Origin: Candidatus Nitrosopolaris nunavutensis
Lineage (GTDB): Archaea > Thermoproteota > Nitrososphaeria > Nitrososphaerales > Nitrososphaeraceae
Reading direction: 5' to 3'
DNA: 10,185 nt
NCBI GenBank assembly: GCA_002501855.1
Contig: DAOM01000107.1
Location: 1 to 10,185 of the forward strand
In this document: one piece after another, positions 1 to 6,437 of the stretch
How positions within the stretch are numbered: position 1 is the first letter of the stretch
Layout: each line of letters starts with the position of its first letter
Translations under genes and position numbers: made by a program
Notes under the pieces: generated by a model
Database searches by the model: none
Told to the model about the DNA's origin: nothing
What the model saw: the letters and a program-made list of their open reading frames with translations, nothing else

Positions 1-236
1 ATTGGTAGCACGGACTGTACGTATATTATCGATGGATTACATTTCATATGTATTTATTTAATTGTCCTCCTTTGTCTATGTCATAATCCTTATTATTTTG
101 TCTAGGAAATCCCTCAAGCATTGTTCATGTGTTTGTCTGATTAAGTAGTAATCCAAAAAATTTCAATCAATGACGCGTCGAATTCAAAACAGAATTACAA
201 CGAAACCTGCGGATAGTACAGAATCCGCAATTAAGG
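1..236. other. Left-edge stretch, no gene that can be supported
   Basis: No convincing complete gene is visible. Plus frame 1 is open from the window edge to a TAG at 103-105 (about 34 codons, ending in a hydrophobic run), so it could be the 3' end of a gene that begins outside the window, but I recognise nothing in it. On the minus strand an ATG at 47-45 opens a frame running off the left edge, too short to judge. Bases 186-236 may carry a few more degraded codons of the hydrolase remnant that follows, but the reading there is weak. Confidence 0.3.
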
Positions 237-710
237 GGTAGCCATAGCTATGGAGGTCTGGTTATCGGACGCGTAGCAGAAAAGATACCCCTTAGAATCA
301 AACATCTAGTTTATCTTGACGCATATATACCGGAGGATTGCAGGAGTGCCTTCGATTTGGTACCCGGTCTAAGAGATATCAATGACCATGAAAGAACAAG
401 GAAAGGCTCGGCTTGTCCCACCCTATGATGCTACAGCTCGGGGATTAACCAACCAACAAGATATTGCTTGGATGGATACTCGTCTATGTCCTACGCCTTG
501 GCACACACATGACCAACCGTTGTAGCAAAATATAGAAGGAAGGAATTTACCTAAAACTTATATTGCATGACAGATTTCAAGGATTTTCATTTTATGGCCT
601 GGGGAGCAAAGTCATATGCCTGGGATTATTATTACCTTAAGACAGGGCATGATGCAATGGTTACACTACCAAACGAACTCGCGAGTTTACTTCAGAGGGT
701 ATCTGAGTAG
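237..710 (+). pseudogene. Degraded alpha/beta-hydrolase (EstC/salicyl-esterase-like), N-terminus missing, two frameshifts
   Basis: Reading from 237 gives a nucleophile elbow H-S-Y-G-G (codons 243-257) followed by LVIGRVAEKIPLRIKHLVYL and D-A-Y-I-P, the typical strand-helix-strand of EstC-like hydrolases that act on small esters. The frame breaks near 400: frame 1 continues with LVPPYDATARGLTNQQDIAW, the usual lid region, to a TGA at 568. From 570 the original frame returns, giving the catalytic-histidine stretch Y-L-K-T-G-H-D-A-M-V-T-L-P and a final ELASLL helix before TAG 708-710. Two shifts that cancel out, plus the absence of the first ~80 residues (the oxyanion G-A-W-H-G region), mean no functional enzyme can be made. 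The family identity is firm from the Ser elbow and His motif together; the exact substrate class is not known. Confidence 0.85.
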
Positions 711-810
711 GAACAATACTGGTTACGGCCGTTTCCGAAGACATCAGATTACGAAAAGTAATATTGTTTGAAATCAATTAAATAACTCTCATCTATCAAG
801 GAAGACCCAG

Positions 811-820
811 ATAATTATTA
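811..820 (+). promoter_or_regulatory. Weak TATA-like box before the membrane protein
   Basis: The AT-only stretch ataattatta lies about 30 bases before the ATG at 848, the spacing expected for an archaeal TATA box of a leaderless transcript. No good Shine-Dalgarno precedes this ATG. The match is weak because the surroundings are AT-rich. Confidence 0.35.
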
Positions 821-847
821 AACTCCTAAACGAAAGATAATTACCAT

Positions 848-1657
848 ATGACTTCTCATATCACATTTTTTAAACAAGGTCTATTTGTGCTTTCTAAAAA
901 TCCCATCCTTTTCTTGTTACCTTTAGTTGGTTCAGTAATATCGATTGTAGTCGAGGTTGTTTTCACCAGAGAACTCTACTACAGCAACGGCAACAAAGTC
1001 TTTTTACCCGATGTACTACTTTTTGGCATATTTTTCGCTACCTTCATGATTATTTATTTTCAATTAGATTTATCAAAGAGATGCATCAGCCTAGGGGCAC
1101 CTAAGAACAACTATCATGGTATAGGAGTTTTAGAGCTCTTCACAATTTATTCGATCTATTCCTTGGTACTTTTTTTTATTGGCGGTTATGAGAGCCAACT
1201 ACGTGAGACATACAGTCTAAAATCAGATCCATTTTCGCTATACACTTTTAAGATTGCAACTTACTACGACATCATAAATATTATTCCAACTGGTGTTGTC
1301 ATCATCTTGCTCTCTACACTGACTTCTTTCTTGTTTAGTGCCTGGATGGTCCAATATGTGGTGGCAAAAGAGCAAAATGGATATCTGCTGGTAGAATCCT
1401 TAAGGAATTTAGCTCGTGATAGCGTATTCAAGGATACTAGGAAAAAAATGCTGTTACTATTTATTGTTACGTTGGTTGCTTCAATTCTTGATTTCGTTCT
1501 TACAAATATAGCAGTAACTCATATCTCAGATACATTGCAAATATACCTATACCAATTCGTGGTTTTAAGTGTAGTAGATTCACTTTTTGCACCTCTCTTT
1601 CTGGTATGTCTATTTCTAATCATACTATCGAGATCCTTCTCATCTAGTGATATCTAG
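848..1657 (+). CDS. Six-helix integral membrane protein of unknown function
   Basis: The 269-residue product is strongly hydrophobic, with about six predicted membrane segments near residues 18-39, 52-73, 93-112, 140-172 (long, with an aromatic end), 200-222 and 232-262. A basic linker, roughly residues 175-200 and rich in K and R, separates the fourth and fifth helices and is probably cytoplasmic. There is no signal peptide cut site, no nucleotide-binding motif and no conserved charged residue inside the helices that would point to a transporter. The arrangement of helices with a short polar loop in the middle resembles uncharacterised archaeal six-helix membrane families, but I do not recognise the family. 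Codon use is even along its length, so it looks intact and expressed. It stands alone: a dead hydrolase upstream and minus-strand genes downstream. Confidence 0.85.
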   Translation: MTSHITFFKQGLFVLSKNPILFLLPLVGSVISIVVEVVFTRELYYSNGNKVFLPDVLLFGIFFATFMIIYFQLDLSKRCISLGAPKNNYHGIGVLELFTIYSIYSLVLFFIGGYESQLRETYSLKSDPFSLYTFKIATYYDIINIIPTGVVIILLSTLTSFLFSAWMVQYVVAKEQNGYLLVESLRNLARDSVFKDTRKKMLLLFIVTLVASILDFVLTNIAVTHISDTLQIYLYQFVVLSVVDSLFAPLFLVCLFLIILSRSFSSSDI

Positions 1658-1749
1658 ATAATTTACTAACACATAGTTATGATTAATGTAGATGTTAGTG
1701 TTGGCCAATTCAAGTAAAGCCGAAACTACCTTGTTCGCATTTAGGACAT

Positions 1750-1893
1750 TTAGGCTTCTTGCTTCCTTACTTTCTTATGTTTGTCACAAAGCTTCAAAGA
1801 GGTTACTCTATTAATTAGCACATCTCCCTGAATCGATCCGACATAACTCAATCTACAACCGCAGGGATATTCTATGTTGTTAGCATTAATCAT
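1750..1893 (-). CDS. Tiny Cys-rich, possibly zinc-binding protein (47 aa), probably frameshifted at its C-terminus
   Basis: On the minus strand an ATG at 1893 opens a 47-residue frame ending at TAA 1752-1750. Near its start is Y-P-C-G-C-R-L and later L-K-L-C-D-K-H-K-K, that is Cys11, Cys13, Cys36 and His39, a plausible CxC...CxxH metal site. The next frame over, immediately after residue ~43, reads KKPKCPKCEQGSFGFT and stops at TGA 1712-1710. A C-P-K-C pair in perfect continuation suggests that the intact ancestor was about 60 residues with a second Cys pair and that a one-base change in the AAG/AGG-rich stretch around 1760-1775 cut it short. Its ATG overlaps the stop of the next upstream small frame as ATGA, which favours translational coupling. 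Function unknown; it may be a pseudogene. Confidence 0.5.
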   Translation of the reverse strand: MINANNIEYPCGCRLSYVGSIQGDVLINRVTSLKLCDKHKKVRKQEA

Positions 1894-2000
1894 AGCTTCA
1901 ACCTAATAATTCTGGTATTAGGGACCTTCCTCATATGTTCTTGCATTTCATCAACTATTAGCATCTTAAGGCACATACATCTATAGTAATTACATAGCAT
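1890..2000 (-). CDS. Tiny hypothetical protein (36 aa), overlapping the Cys-rich gene by ATGA
   Basis: The minus-strand frame ending at TGA 1892-1890 is open as far back as 2186, with no ATG, GTG or TTG before the ATG at 2000; later in-frame ATGs are at 1973 and 1964. From 2000 it gives a 36-residue product with Y-Y-R-C-M-C-L-K and then LIVDEMQEHMRKVPNTRIIR, which reads like a real amphipathic helix and not like random sequence. The stop overlaps the ATG of the downstream Cys-rich gene in the classic ATGA arrangement. The upstream extension, containing LELDLAHSLEKEVREM, may also be coding, in which case the start has been lost; further upstream the frame is antisense to the possible TnpB remnant. 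I do not recognise the family. Confidence 0.4.
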   Translation of the reverse strand: MLCNYYRCMCLKMLIVDEMQEHMRKVPNTRIIRLKL

Positions 2001-2022
2001 CTCTCTAACTTCCTTCTCTAAT

Positions 2023-2220
2023 GAATGTGCCAGATCTAGCTCTAATGACGTCGTGGCTACGATCCACAGGAAGAATTTGAATGCTGCCCTAAATATCGCC
2101 GAAAGGTAGCAAAAACGTCTCTTTGGGTTTGTGAATCCACCAGATGCCTTCTTACCTAAGAAACCATATTTGTGGATGGATTCCGATCACCATGCCGTAA
2201 TAGCAATATATTTCCTATAA
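2023..2220 (+). pseudogene. Possible remnant of an IS605/IS1341-type TnpB C-terminus
   Basis: In plus frame 1 the codons 2065-2106 read HRKNLNAALNIAER, close to the D-R-D-x-N-A-A-x-N-I motif that ends the zinc ribbon and RuvC-like domain of TnpB proteins. A Cys precedes it at 2026, but the paired CxxC is gone. After a single TAG at 2107-2109 (readable as a mutated TGG) the same frame stays open for 36 more codons, including RLFGFVNPPDAF, to TAA 2218-2220. No upstream TnpB body, TnpA or terminal hairpin is visible. The minus strand is also open here with wobble positions aligned, so the opposite reading cannot be excluded. Family call is tentative. Confidence 0.3.
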
Positions 2221-2403
2221 AATCATTGCACAAAAAGATGGGGACAGGATCTAAAAGAGCCTTGCGTGTGAGATAATTACATGAATAGGTTGAAAGCGGG
2301 AGATAATAAGAGTAATCGTTTACGAGTGAACTGAATGCAGTCTGCATTTAATAAATTCAACGTGGTTTAATTTATTTAGTTTTATGGTTTGTAAATCAAA
2401 TGG

Positions 2404-2409
2404 TATATG
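2404..2409 (+). promoter_or_regulatory. TATA box of the SufR-like regulator
   Basis: The hexamer tatatg in the context ggtatatga lies about 30 bases before the TTG at 2436. This spacing supports a leaderless transcript beginning at or near that TTG, and so supports the unusual start codon. No Shine-Dalgarno precedes the TTG. Just upstream is an inverted pair tttg-taaat-caaa (2388-2400) that could serve as an operator, possibly for autoregulation. Confidence 0.5.
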
Positions 2410-2435
2410 AATGAGTTAGTCTATTTGTTGTACAA

Positions 2436-3110
2436 TTGGCTATTTCGAAAAATTTAGAAAATATTGCTAATGGATTTAGCGAACCGAAGAAGAGGCTGCT
2501 ATATTATCTTAAGGTTATGCAACACGCTGGGTTGGAAGAACTAGCTAAAGCTATGAAAATATCTAGAATGGCGGTTCATAAACATCTTGCACTTTTACAA
2601 GAGAGGGGTTTGGTAGAGAGTTTAGAAACCACCGGGCATGTCGGCAGGCCAAGAATGACGTATCAACTAACGAGCCAAAGCAAAACCATTTTCCCAAAAT
2701 CATATAGTGCCATTGCAACACATGCTCTTGATTTCATTGAAAGAAATATGGGCAAGGCAGCTGTTGAGAAGGTTCTACGTGAACGCCAGAGTGAACTTTT
2801 CGATCAATATTATAAACGTCTCAGGAACTTGGAATATGATAAAATGGTCAAAGAATTAGCCAAAATTAGAGATGAAGAAGGATATATGGCTGAATCGAAG
2901 AGGGAACCGAAGAATTACGGAAAACATGTTCTCTTAGAATACAACTGTCCAATTATACACATAGCTGAAAACCATTGGGAAGCATGTTCCACTGAAACAG
3001 AATTGTTTGAAAAACTTCTTGGAGCTGATATAGAAACCACTCATAGAGCTGCAAAAGGCGACCTAGTCTGTAAGTTCGTAATCAAAGAAAGAAAAGAAGG
3101 CCATTTGTAA
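2436..3110 (+). CDS. SufR-like winged-helix transcriptional regulator, possible Fe-S sensor
   Basis: The 224-residue protein begins with a winged helix-turn-helix (about residues 15-80): LEELAKAMKISRMAVHKHLA is the recognition unit, and G-H-V-G-R-P-R-M-T-Y-Q-L-T forms the wing typical of ArsR/DeoR-type SufR proteins. The C-terminal part has the family signature: D-E-E-G-Y-M-A near 146-152, E-Y-N-C-P-I with Cys171, Cys184 after exactly 12 residues, and Cys212 in G-D-L-V-C-K-F. In bacterial SufR these cysteines hold an Fe-S cluster that controls suf genes; here three of the four cyanobacterial positions are kept and the third is absent. The start is TTG 2436: the nearest upstream in-frame stop is at 2412 and there is no ATG until residue 28, inside the first helix. 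No suf genes are present; the neighbours are redox enzymes, which suggests it senses redox or iron state and controls them. Confidence 0.85.
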   Translation: MAISKNLENIANGFSEPKKRLLYYLKVMQHAGLEELAKAMKISRMAVHKHLALLQERGLVESLETTGHVGRPRMTYQLTSQSKTIFPKSYSAIATHALDFIERNMGKAAVEKVLRERQSELFDQYYKRLRNLEYDKMVKELAKIRDEEGYMAESKREPKNYGKHVLLEYNCPIIHIAENHWEACSTETELFEKLLGADIETTHRAAKGDLVCKFVIKERKEGHL

Positions 3111-3135
3111 GAGGTATTTGTAATGATGAACAAAC

Positions 3136-3168
3136 AATTTGTATAATTTAAGCCTTATTTCTTATAAA
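3136..3168 (+). promoter_or_regulatory. Promoter of the aldo/keto reductase with upstream 14-base element
   Basis: A TATA-like box cttataaa sits at 3161-3168, about 26 bases before TTG 3190 and 32 before ATG 3196. Eleven bases upstream of it, at 3136-3149, is AATTTGTATAATTT. The identical 14-mer occurs on the minus strand at 5777-5764, at the same distance from the TATA box of the FMN reductase. It is a good candidate operator or activator site. Confidence 0.55.
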
Positions 3169-3195
3169 GGACACAACGTCTTATGATTATTGTTT

Positions 3196-4251
3196 ATGAG
3201 ATACAAACTACTTGGAAAAAGTGGGCTTCGGGTTTCTGAGCTATGTCTAGGGGCTATGACATTTGGAGAAGACTGGGGCTCGATGTTACCCGGAGCTTCT
3301 AAGGAAGAAGCCAAGAAAATATTTGACTTATTTGTGAGTGAGGGTGGAAATTTTATTGATACTGCAAATGTCTACCAAAATGGCACTAGTGAGAAATATG
3401 TTGGTGAATTCGTCTCTGCTGAACGAGAGAAGTTTGTTCTAGCCACAAAATACACCCTCACAACAAATCCAAATGATCCTAATGCAAGTGGAAACCATCG
3501 TAAGAATCTGGTTCAATCTCTCGAAGCAAGTCTTAAACGGTTAAACACTCGCTACATAGATCTCCTTTGGGTGCATATATGGGATCCTCTGACTCCGATT
3601 GAAGAACTTGTGAGATCGTTAGATGATTTGATAAGGTCTGGAAAAGTTCTTTATATAGGCATATCTGATGTCCCGGCGTGGGTTGTTTCACATGCAAATG
3701 CTATTGCAGATCTGCGTGGTTGGTCATCTTTCATAGGAATTCAGATAATGTACAGCTTGATTGAAAGATCTGCTGAAAGAGAATTATTGCCGATGGCCCG
3801 TGCTTTGGATATTGGAGTAACAGCATGGTCTCCGTTGGGTGGCGGGGTTCTTTCAGGAAAGTATATCAAGCAGGATAGCAAGGAGCAAAAAAGATTCAAT
3901 GTCAATAATCCAATGAGTGCTTCATATCTAAATGAGAGAACTATTTCTATTGCAACAGAAGTTCAAACAATAGCAAATGAAATGAATAGGACTCCTTCAC
4001 AAATAGCCTTAAATTGGATACGACAACAACACGACAGAGGCATCATAATACCTATCATAGGAGCTAGAACTGAAGCTCAAATAAAAGACAACTCGGCATG
4101 CTTGGATTTTGAACTAACCGCAGACCAATTGAGAAGATTAGATGAGAAAAGCAAGATCCAGCTGGGATTTCCTCATGACTTTATCTCTGAAGCCGCTAGG
4201 ATTTTCACATACGGAAATACTTTTTCACTTATAGATAATCACAGACCATGA
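3196..4251 (+). CDS. Aldo/keto reductase
   Basis: A 351-residue cytoplasmic NADPH-dependent oxidoreductase of the AKR (TIM-barrel) superfamily, reducing aldehydes or ketones to alcohols. The N-terminal Y-K-L-L-G-K-S-G-L-R-V-S-E-L-C-L-G is the standard first strand. The catalytic tetrad is visible: Asp55 in F-I-D-T-A-N-V-Y, Tyr60, Lys85 in L-A-T-K-Y-T and His127 in L-W-V-H-I-W-D. The cofactor-binding end shows S-P-L-G-G-G-V-L-S-G-K-Y and later I-P-I-I-G-A-R-T-E-A-Q-I. Length is normal. ATG 3196 is chosen because M-R-Y-K-L-L-G matches the usual family start; a TTG two codons upstream (3190) fits the TATA spacing slightly better and would add only M-F. It lies 79 bases after the SufR-like regulator, with its own promoter, and 47 bases before the VOC gene, with which it may be cotranscribed. 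The substrate cannot be read from sequence. Confidence 0.92.
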   Translation: MRYKLLGKSGLRVSELCLGAMTFGEDWGSMLPGASKEEAKKIFDLFVSEGGNFIDTANVYQNGTSEKYVGEFVSAEREKFVLATKYTLTTNPNDPNASGNHRKNLVQSLEASLKRLNTRYIDLLWVHIWDPLTPIEELVRSLDDLIRSGKVLYIGISDVPAWVVSHANAIADLRGWSSFIGIQIMYSLIERSAERELLPMARALDIGVTAWSPLGGGVLSGKYIKQDSKEQKRFNVNNPMSASYLNERTISIATEVQTIANEMNRTPSQIALNWIRQQHDRGIIIPIIGARTEAQIKDNSACLDFELTADQLRRLDEKSKIQLGFPHDFISEAARIFTYGNTFSLIDNHRP

Positions 4252-4298
4252 AATGTATGAATTTTGTTTGTGTGTGGGTGTATGACAATTAATTCGTC

Positions 4299-4700
4299 AT
4301 GACCACAATGTTCGAATCACTTGATTTTCTTTATGTTCCAGCTCCAAATATCCAGGAATCCATCAGATACTATACAAAGGTGCTAGAAGGTGAATTATTG
4401 TGGAAAATACATGCATACGGAGTTTGGGTTGCATGCATTAGGCTTTCTGATAAAGAACCATACATTCTACTTGCTGACCATATAGAAAGAAAGGATTTGA
4501 TGTTGATTTATCGAGTTGACAATTTAGATAAAGCGTCATCTGAGCTTCGAGCAAGAGGGTTGAGAGAAGAGAAAAGCTTGGAGATCCCAGTTGGCCCTTG
4601 CTTAACATTTCGTGATCCTGCAGATAACTCGATTGTGATATACGAAAACCGGCGTCCGCATGTCATGAGAGACTTCAAAGGGCGAATTGATAATGAATAG
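4299..4700 (+). CDS. VOC superfamily (glyoxalase/dioxygenase-fold) protein
   Basis: A 133-residue, single-module protein with the beta-alpha-beta-beta-beta repeats of the vicinal-oxygen-chelate fold. The first repeat is L-D-F-L-Y-V-P-A-P-N-I-Q-E-S-I-R-Y-Y and the second begins around L-M-L-I-Y-R-V-D-N-L-D-K-A. The C-terminal F-R-D-P-A-D-N-S-I-V-I-Y-E carries the Glu (residue 116) that is a metal ligand in glyoxalase I and related enzymes. The N-terminal His ligand is not obvious, since the usual position reads F-L-Y-V, so the protein could bind a small molecule without using that metal site. It probably works as a homodimer. It follows the aldo/keto reductase closely with no clear TATA box of its own, suggesting one transcript. 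Detoxification of reactive carbonyls would suit both genes, but this is inferred from context only. Confidence 0.85.
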   Translation: MTTMFESLDFLYVPAPNIQESIRYYTKVLEGELLWKIHAYGVWVACIRLSDKEPYILLADHIERKDLMLIYRVDNLDKASSELRARGLREEKSLEIPVGPCLTFRDPADNSIVIYENRRPHVMRDFKGRIDNE

Positions 4701-4753
4701 CAAAAGTCACGAAGCGGCTATATCGTGTGTGACCTATCATATTATCTCATTAA

Positions 4754-5007
4754 GTGATAACGGAAAAATGCTTTGAACCTTGGAACTTCCTCGGTGCAGA
4801 TATGTGAGAACTTCTAGAACTTACAAATTTCCCAGCGTCTATTCTCAAATATTAGTCAAAGTACTTGCCGAGTAGCTAAGTAAAATACGCGGGTACCTCA
4901 ATACCGAAGTTCGAGGTGTATACGATAATCCACAAGTCTTCGGGAGAAGGCACTAACATTCTAACCGCTAAATCAGCTATGAGTTTGGAATCAAGGGTTT
5001 TTGGTTG
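4754..5007 (+). pseudogene. Unrecognised gene remnant with three in-frame stops
   Basis: Plus frame 2 reads a protein-like sequence through this gap: N-F-L-G-A-D-M, stop TGA (4805), ELLELTNFPASILKY, stop TAG (4853), S-K-Y-L-P-S-S, stop TAA (4877), then VKYAGTSIPKFEVYTIIHKS, ending at TGA 5005-5007. The aromatic context suggests that each stop replaced a TGG tryptophan codon by G-to-A changes. The 3' end overlaps the convergent FMN reductase, so the last dozen codons may be chance. A 27-residue frame overlapping the VOC stop (ATG 4693, TGA 4774-4776) could be its displaced N-terminus. I do not recognise the family. No intact gene lies between 4701 and 4976. Confidence 0.5.
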
Positions 5008-5720
5008 ATTAATAATGATCTGTACCTTGCTGCGAAGGTATCTGATATGTCATCATCCGTGATGTCTTGTAGAAATTGTCCTCTAATCAAACTTCCATAT
5101 ACAACTAGATCTCGTGCAAGCATCTTTAATCGTCTGTCTAATGAGTTATTGATGATTTCTGCTTTATCATTAAAATCTTCCTCTCCGTTTATAGAAACTC
5201 CATAAGGCATACTCCATCCATAGCACTGACGTACTGCTGTTCGCATTTGATCCATTACGGTTAAGCCCTTCTCATGAGATGCACAAATGTAACCAAAGGT
5301 TTTGCCAGCAAACTCTTCCCAGAAATGGTCGAGAAAGTTTTTCATAATGCCAGACATGGACCCATGATAATCTGGAGATGCGAGTACAAACGAATCAGCC
5401 CACTTAAGGAGATGTCCCATCTTTTGAATATTGTTGTGAGAACTATCATCTGGGTTATAGATAGGAAGCTTTGTTTGACGTAAATCAACCAGATTTGTTT
5501 CAGCGCCATAGTTATTTTTTGATAAATCTAACACCATTTTTACTGCTAAAGTACTAAACGAACCTTCTCGCGTACTGCCGCCGACACCCACTATCCTGAT
5601 ACGTCTATTCTTTCCATAATTGCCGAAAGAATTCAGAGACTCGTTCCTACTTATTGTTTCGATTCTTTGGTTCTCGTTCGTGTCAAATCTCTCAGAATTA
5701 GTTTCACTGTTGTTGTTCAT
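4977..5720 (-). CDS. NADPH-dependent FMN reductase (flavodoxin-like fold)
   Basis: A 247-residue flavoprotein of the NADPH-dependent FMN reductase/azoreductase group, which moves two electrons from NAD(P)H to flavin, quinones or azo compounds in the cytoplasm. The flavin-phosphate loop is G-S-T-R-E-G-S at residues 48-54, just after the first strand I-R-I-V-G-V-G. The second flavin contact, S-P-D-Y-H-G-S-M-S-G-I-M-K-N-F-L-D, is at 115-131, and the helix that follows is normal for the family. Odd is a ~38-residue N-terminal extension rich in Asn, Ser and Glu, with no in-frame Met closer to the domain; it is probably disordered. The start is supported by a TATA-like box 27 bases upstream. It is convergent with the AKR-VOC pair but shares the AATTTGTATAATTT element with the AKR promoter. 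Confidence 0.9.
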   Translation of the reverse strand: MNNNSETNSERFDTNENQRIETISRNESLNSFGNYGKNRRIRIVGVGGSTREGSFSTLAVKMVLDLSKNNYGAETNLVDLRQTKLPIYNPDDSSHNNIQKMGHLLKWADSFVLASPDYHGSMSGIMKNFLDHFWEEFAGKTFGYICASHEKGLTVMDQMRTAVRQCYGWSMPYGVSINGEEDFNDKAEIINNSLDRRLKMLARDLVVYGSLIRGQFLQDITDDDISDTFAARYRSLLINQKPLIPNS

Positions 5721-5743
5721 ATGTATTATGGGACAAATCTAAT

Positions 5744-5777
5744 TGATAAACTAGATGGTTTACAAATTATACAAATT
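5744..5777 (-). promoter_or_regulatory. Promoter of the FMN reductase with shared 14-base element
   Basis: On the minus strand the box gtttatca (5751-5744) is about 27 bases before the ATG at 5720. Upstream, at 5777-5764, is AATTTGTATAATTT, identical to the element before the aldo/keto reductase; the centre-to-centre distance to the TATA box is about 23 bases in both. On the plus strand the site reads as a tandem 9-mer acaaattat twice (5762-5779). Confidence 0.55.
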
Positions 5778-5805
5778 ATCTGTTCATCATCGTGATTAAG
5801 GCTTA

Positions 5806-6062
5806 TTAGATTAGGCTGAATGTCCAATCTACAGTATACAAGAGGTATGCATCGTATACCTGCGCTGAAGGTATCGCATGGCACTTCAACCCTAAAACTA
5901 CGATATAGTTTGGAGATCCATAGCTGTACTTGCCATTCTGGTCACTTTCACATTCTACGTTGATTATTGAGAGGACTATTAACGATTCAGACGCAGAGGA
6001 TTATGGATATCCCCGGAGTAGGCTCTCTTTAAATACTTATTCTTGATAACCAACTTTGTAGC
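5806..6062 (-). pseudogene. Unrecognised gene remnant on the minus strand, frameshifted and without a start
   Basis: Downstream part: the minus frame from 6000 to TAA 5808-5806 is open for 64 codons and reads as protein, including SLIVLSIINVECESDQNGKY, then G-S-P-N-Y-I-V-V-L-G-L-K-C-H-A-I-P-S-A and D-A-Y-L-L-Y-T-V-D-W-T-F-S. Upstream part: the neighbouring frame from 6062 reads ATKLVIKNKYLKRAYSGDIH followed by N-P-L and stops at TAA 5981-5979. The two pieces join naturally near 5995-6000, implying a one-base frameshift. There is no ATG in either piece. Alternating strands and Cys pairs suggest a beta-rich, possibly secreted protein, but I do not recognise the family. The rest of 5721-6200 shows only promoter-like AT-rich sequence. 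Confidence 0.5.
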
Positions 6063-6200
6063 CTAACCAAAATAATTAGTGCTTTATTTAGGCCAGAGTT
6101 ACATTCATTCATCGTATATATTTGGGCCCATAATCACGCGCATTCTGCCGTATAGTAAATATGTTAAAATAATTGATTGAAATAATATCTTAAGGTTACC

Positions 6201-6437
6201 ATGCCAAGGTTTCTTGATGTTCATTCGATGAAAGGTCTTGATGAGGATTCTCTAAAGGAAATCCAGAATGCACCAACAGATGAATTCGGAGTCCTACATC
6301 TAAACATACTCTATAATCCAGAGGTTGACAGATGCTTCTGTTTAATTGAAGCCCCAACTGTGGAAGCAGTTCAGAAATATCATAAAAAGGTTGGTCTCAA
6401 GTGCGATTGGATCACGGAAGTAAAGACGACTGCTTAG
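6201..6437 (+). CDS. DUF4242 (SCO4226-type nickel-binding) protein
   Basis: A 78-residue protein matching the whole DUF4242 domain. The start M-P-R-F-L-D-V-H-S-M-K-G-L is typical, followed by a helix, then D-E-F-G-V-L-H-L-N-I-L-Y-N, the core strand with C-F-C-L-I-E-A-P-T, and the ending K-C-D-W-I-T-E-V-K. The characterised member, SCO4226 of Streptomyces, is a ferredoxin-like dimer that binds nickel; here the candidate ligands are His8, Cys49, Cys51 and Cys71. Its physiological role is not known; it may be metal storage or sensing. The full family length and clean ends indicate an intact gene. A weak TATA-like ttaaaata is at 6164-6171. A degraded frame overlaps its 3' end. Family assignment is strong; the nickel role is carried over from one homologue. 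Confidence 0.88.
   Translation: MPRFLDVHSMKGLDEDSLKEIQNAPTDEFGVLHLNILYNPEVDRCFCLIEAPTVEAVQKYHKKVGLKCDWITEVKTTA

Noticed and set aside
1902-1922. 7-bp inverted repeat CCTAATA/TATTAGG
   Set aside because: Considered as an operator before the Cys-rich mini-gene, but it lies inside the overlapping upstream frame (codons for P-N-T-R-I-I-R), and a 7-bp match is weak in AT-rich DNA.
2156-2347. 63-codon minus-strand frame with a TATA-like stretch upstream of its ATG
   Set aside because: It runs antisense to the plus-strand remnant, has no recognisable domain and its composition is not convincing. Kept out as a probable shadow, though a tiny gene cannot be fully excluded.
5005-5483. Plus-strand open frames within the FMN reductase gene
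   Set aside because: They are antisense to a clearly identified flavoprotein and carry no recognisable motif.
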